DNA of 5,805 bases. Origin: an uncultured Bacteroidales bacterium. Its GTDB lineage: Bacteria; Bacteroidota; Bacteroidia; Bacteroidales; Marinilabiliaceae. A program made the position numbers and the translations under genes. The stretch covers positions 1 to 5,805 of the forward strand of contig CAKVCS010000072.1 of NCBI GenBank assembly GCA_934725785.1, read 5' to 3'. Shown piece by piece: positions 5,053-5,805 of the stretch (positions are counted from its first letter, which is position 1; every line of letters starts with the position of its first letter). The notes under the pieces were generated by a model. That model was not told where the DNA came from. It searched no databases and worked only from the letters and a program-made list of their open reading frames with translations.

Positions 5053-5114
5053 CCGCGCATTCTTTCCGCGCGGCTCGCAGTGTTAACATATGCGCATTTT
5101 ATACAAAAAGCGCA
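5053..5114 (+). other. Two hairpins between guaD and the Nudix gene
   Basis: CCGCGC (5053-5058) pairs with GCGCGG (5068-5073) around a 9-base loop, ten bases after the guaD stop. No T-run follows directly, so it is at best a weak terminator. A second hairpin at 5091-5114 pairs TGCGC with GCGCA and TTTT with AAAA, separated by one A-A mismatch, around an ATAC loop. No TAnnTTTG promoter is visible between 5044 and 5196, so the Nudix gene may be read through from guaD. Confidence 0.35.
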
Positions 5115-5196
5115 AACCCAACGAGTGGAGGCAACGTAGAAGCAGGGCGGTCGCAGGCTGGCGCGCCCACCCGACCACCAAAGAAACAAAACCAAG

Positions 5197-5610
5197 ATGC
5201 AGATAACAGACGTGTCGTGCGCAGTGATCGTCCGCGAGGGCATGATTCTTGCCGCGAACAGAAACAACCGCGTGTCAAACAGCGGCGCTTGGGAATTTCC
5301 CGGCGGCAAGCCGCACGAAGGGGAGACGCCCGAAGACTGCGTGGTGAGACGCGTGCAGGAGGAGCTTAACCTGAACATTCACGTGGTTGACGAGCTGACC
5401 ACGTTCACAGTGCAGTCATCGGCGGACAAGGCGTACAAGATATACCCATTCCTTGCGGAGATAACGAACGGTAACGTCGAGCTGACGCACCACTCCCGCG
5501 CGGAGTGGTTCATGCCCATGCAGCTGATGGGTCTGGCATGGCCGGATACGGACTTGCCCATCATAGACGAGATTGTCAGCAGAATATTCAAGACCGGCAA
5601 GATTATATAG
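5197..5610 (+). CDS. Nudix hydrolase, MutT-like, with an altered Nudix box
   Basis: This is a 137-residue single-domain Nudix protein, similar in layout to MutT / (d)NTP pyrophosphohydrolases that clean oxidised or unusual nucleotides. WEFPGGKPHEGE (32-43) is the classical entry to the Nudix box. The box reads G37-x5-E43-x7-R51-R52-V-Q-E55-E56-L-N58-L. Compared with Gx5Ex7REUxEExGU, the first Glu of the REUxEE core is Arg (R52) and the Gly is Asn (N58), while the metal-binding E55 and E56 remain. WPDTDLPIIDEI (115-126) resembles the C-terminal LxWxxAD-type segment of MutT-like relatives. The ATG at 5197 follows an A-rich leader. Because a catalytic-motif Glu is replaced, activity and substrate are uncertain. 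Confidence 0.88.
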   Translation: MQITDVSCAVIVREGMILAANRNNRVSNSGAWEFPGGKPHEGETPEDCVVRRVQEELNLNIHVVDELTTFTVQSSADKAYKIYPFLAEITNGNVELTHHSRAEWFMPMQLMGLAWPDTDLPIIDEIVSRIFKTGKII

Positions 5611-5805
5611 CCTCAGTGATGTGGGCTTAAAAGACATCCCGGCGGGTGCGTATGGCCTGTGGCAAGCCCAACGGCCACAGAATCGAGGAAGAAGGCGGGC
5701 GCGCCATGCGCTCATGGCCGCGAGGATACGCAGGCGGGGAGCTTTCGGCTGATTGCCTCCAACATCAGCGTAAAGACGACAAAATGCCAAAAGAGGGGCG
5801 GCGCG
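5611..5805. other. Non-coding tail of the window
   Basis: No supported gene is seen here. CTGTGGC (5657-5663) pairs perfectly with GCCACAG (5674-5680) around a 10-base loop, and GATGT (5618-5622) can pair with ACATC (5634-5638); neither is followed by a T-run. An ATG at 5784 after an A-rich stretch could open another gene, but only seven codons are inside the window, too few to judge. Confidence 0.5.

Noticed and set aside
5160..5705. GGCGCGCC palindrome at 5160-5167 and 5698-5705, on both sides of the Nudix gene
   Set aside because: An 8-bp GC-only palindrome appearing twice is not remarkable at this base composition, and nothing else suggests an element bounded by them.
5784..5805. Start of another gene at the right edge
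   Set aside because: Only seven codons are inside the window, so no frame or family can be judged.

Overview
The window looks like a piece of a GC-rich Bacteroidales-type (Bacteroidota) anaerobe chromosome. Two exact matches to the Bacteroidota -7 promoter consensus TAnnTTTG (3438-3445 and 4455-4462), each with a TTG at a suitable -33 distance, support this. So do a four-subunit ferredoxin-dependent 2-oxoacid oxidoreductase operon, a DUF177-rpmF pair, and A-rich leaders without a Shine-Dalgarno sequence ahead of several genes. The genus cannot be fixed. The low-expression genes prefer the Ile codon ATA despite the high GC, which may help placement. All genes are on the + strand.

Layout: positions 1-374 are non-coding and GC-rich, with a 24-bp tandem duplication, short dyads and a probable promoter. 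Positions 375-3255 hold a kor/vor-type operon in the order D-A-B-C: a 2x[4Fe-4S] ferredoxin subunit, the pyruvate:ferredoxin-oxidoreductase-type alpha subunit, the thiamine-diphosphate (TPP) beta subunit and the gamma subunit. Genes D and A overlap by ATGA and the other gaps are 17 and 42 nt. An intergenic stretch (3256-3468) with an imperfect inverted repeat, a nested dyad and a clear promoter leads into DUF177/YceD (3469-4041) and rpmF, encoding ribosomal protein L32 (4120-4305). A second intergenic stretch (4306-4575) has two strong back-to-back hairpins, a second clear promoter and a structured leader. It precedes a guanine deaminase (4576-5043). A Nudix hydrolase follows (5197-5610). The last 195 bases show no supported gene.

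How the parts work: the KorDABC complex oxidatively decarboxylates a 2-oxoacid (2-oxoglutarate or a branched-chain 2-oxoacid) to the acyl-CoA and reduces ferredoxin. DUF177 and L32 belong to large-ribosomal-subunit biogenesis. The guanine deaminase and the Nudix enzyme fit purine catabolism/salvage and nucleotide-pool cleaning, and may be co-transcribed because no separate promoter is visible for the Nudix gene.

No mobile element, CRISPR array, tRNA or rRNA is visible, and no undescribed multi-gene system is apparent. The points worth checking are a non-canonical Nudix box and several structured intergenic or leader segments around rpmF and guaD.
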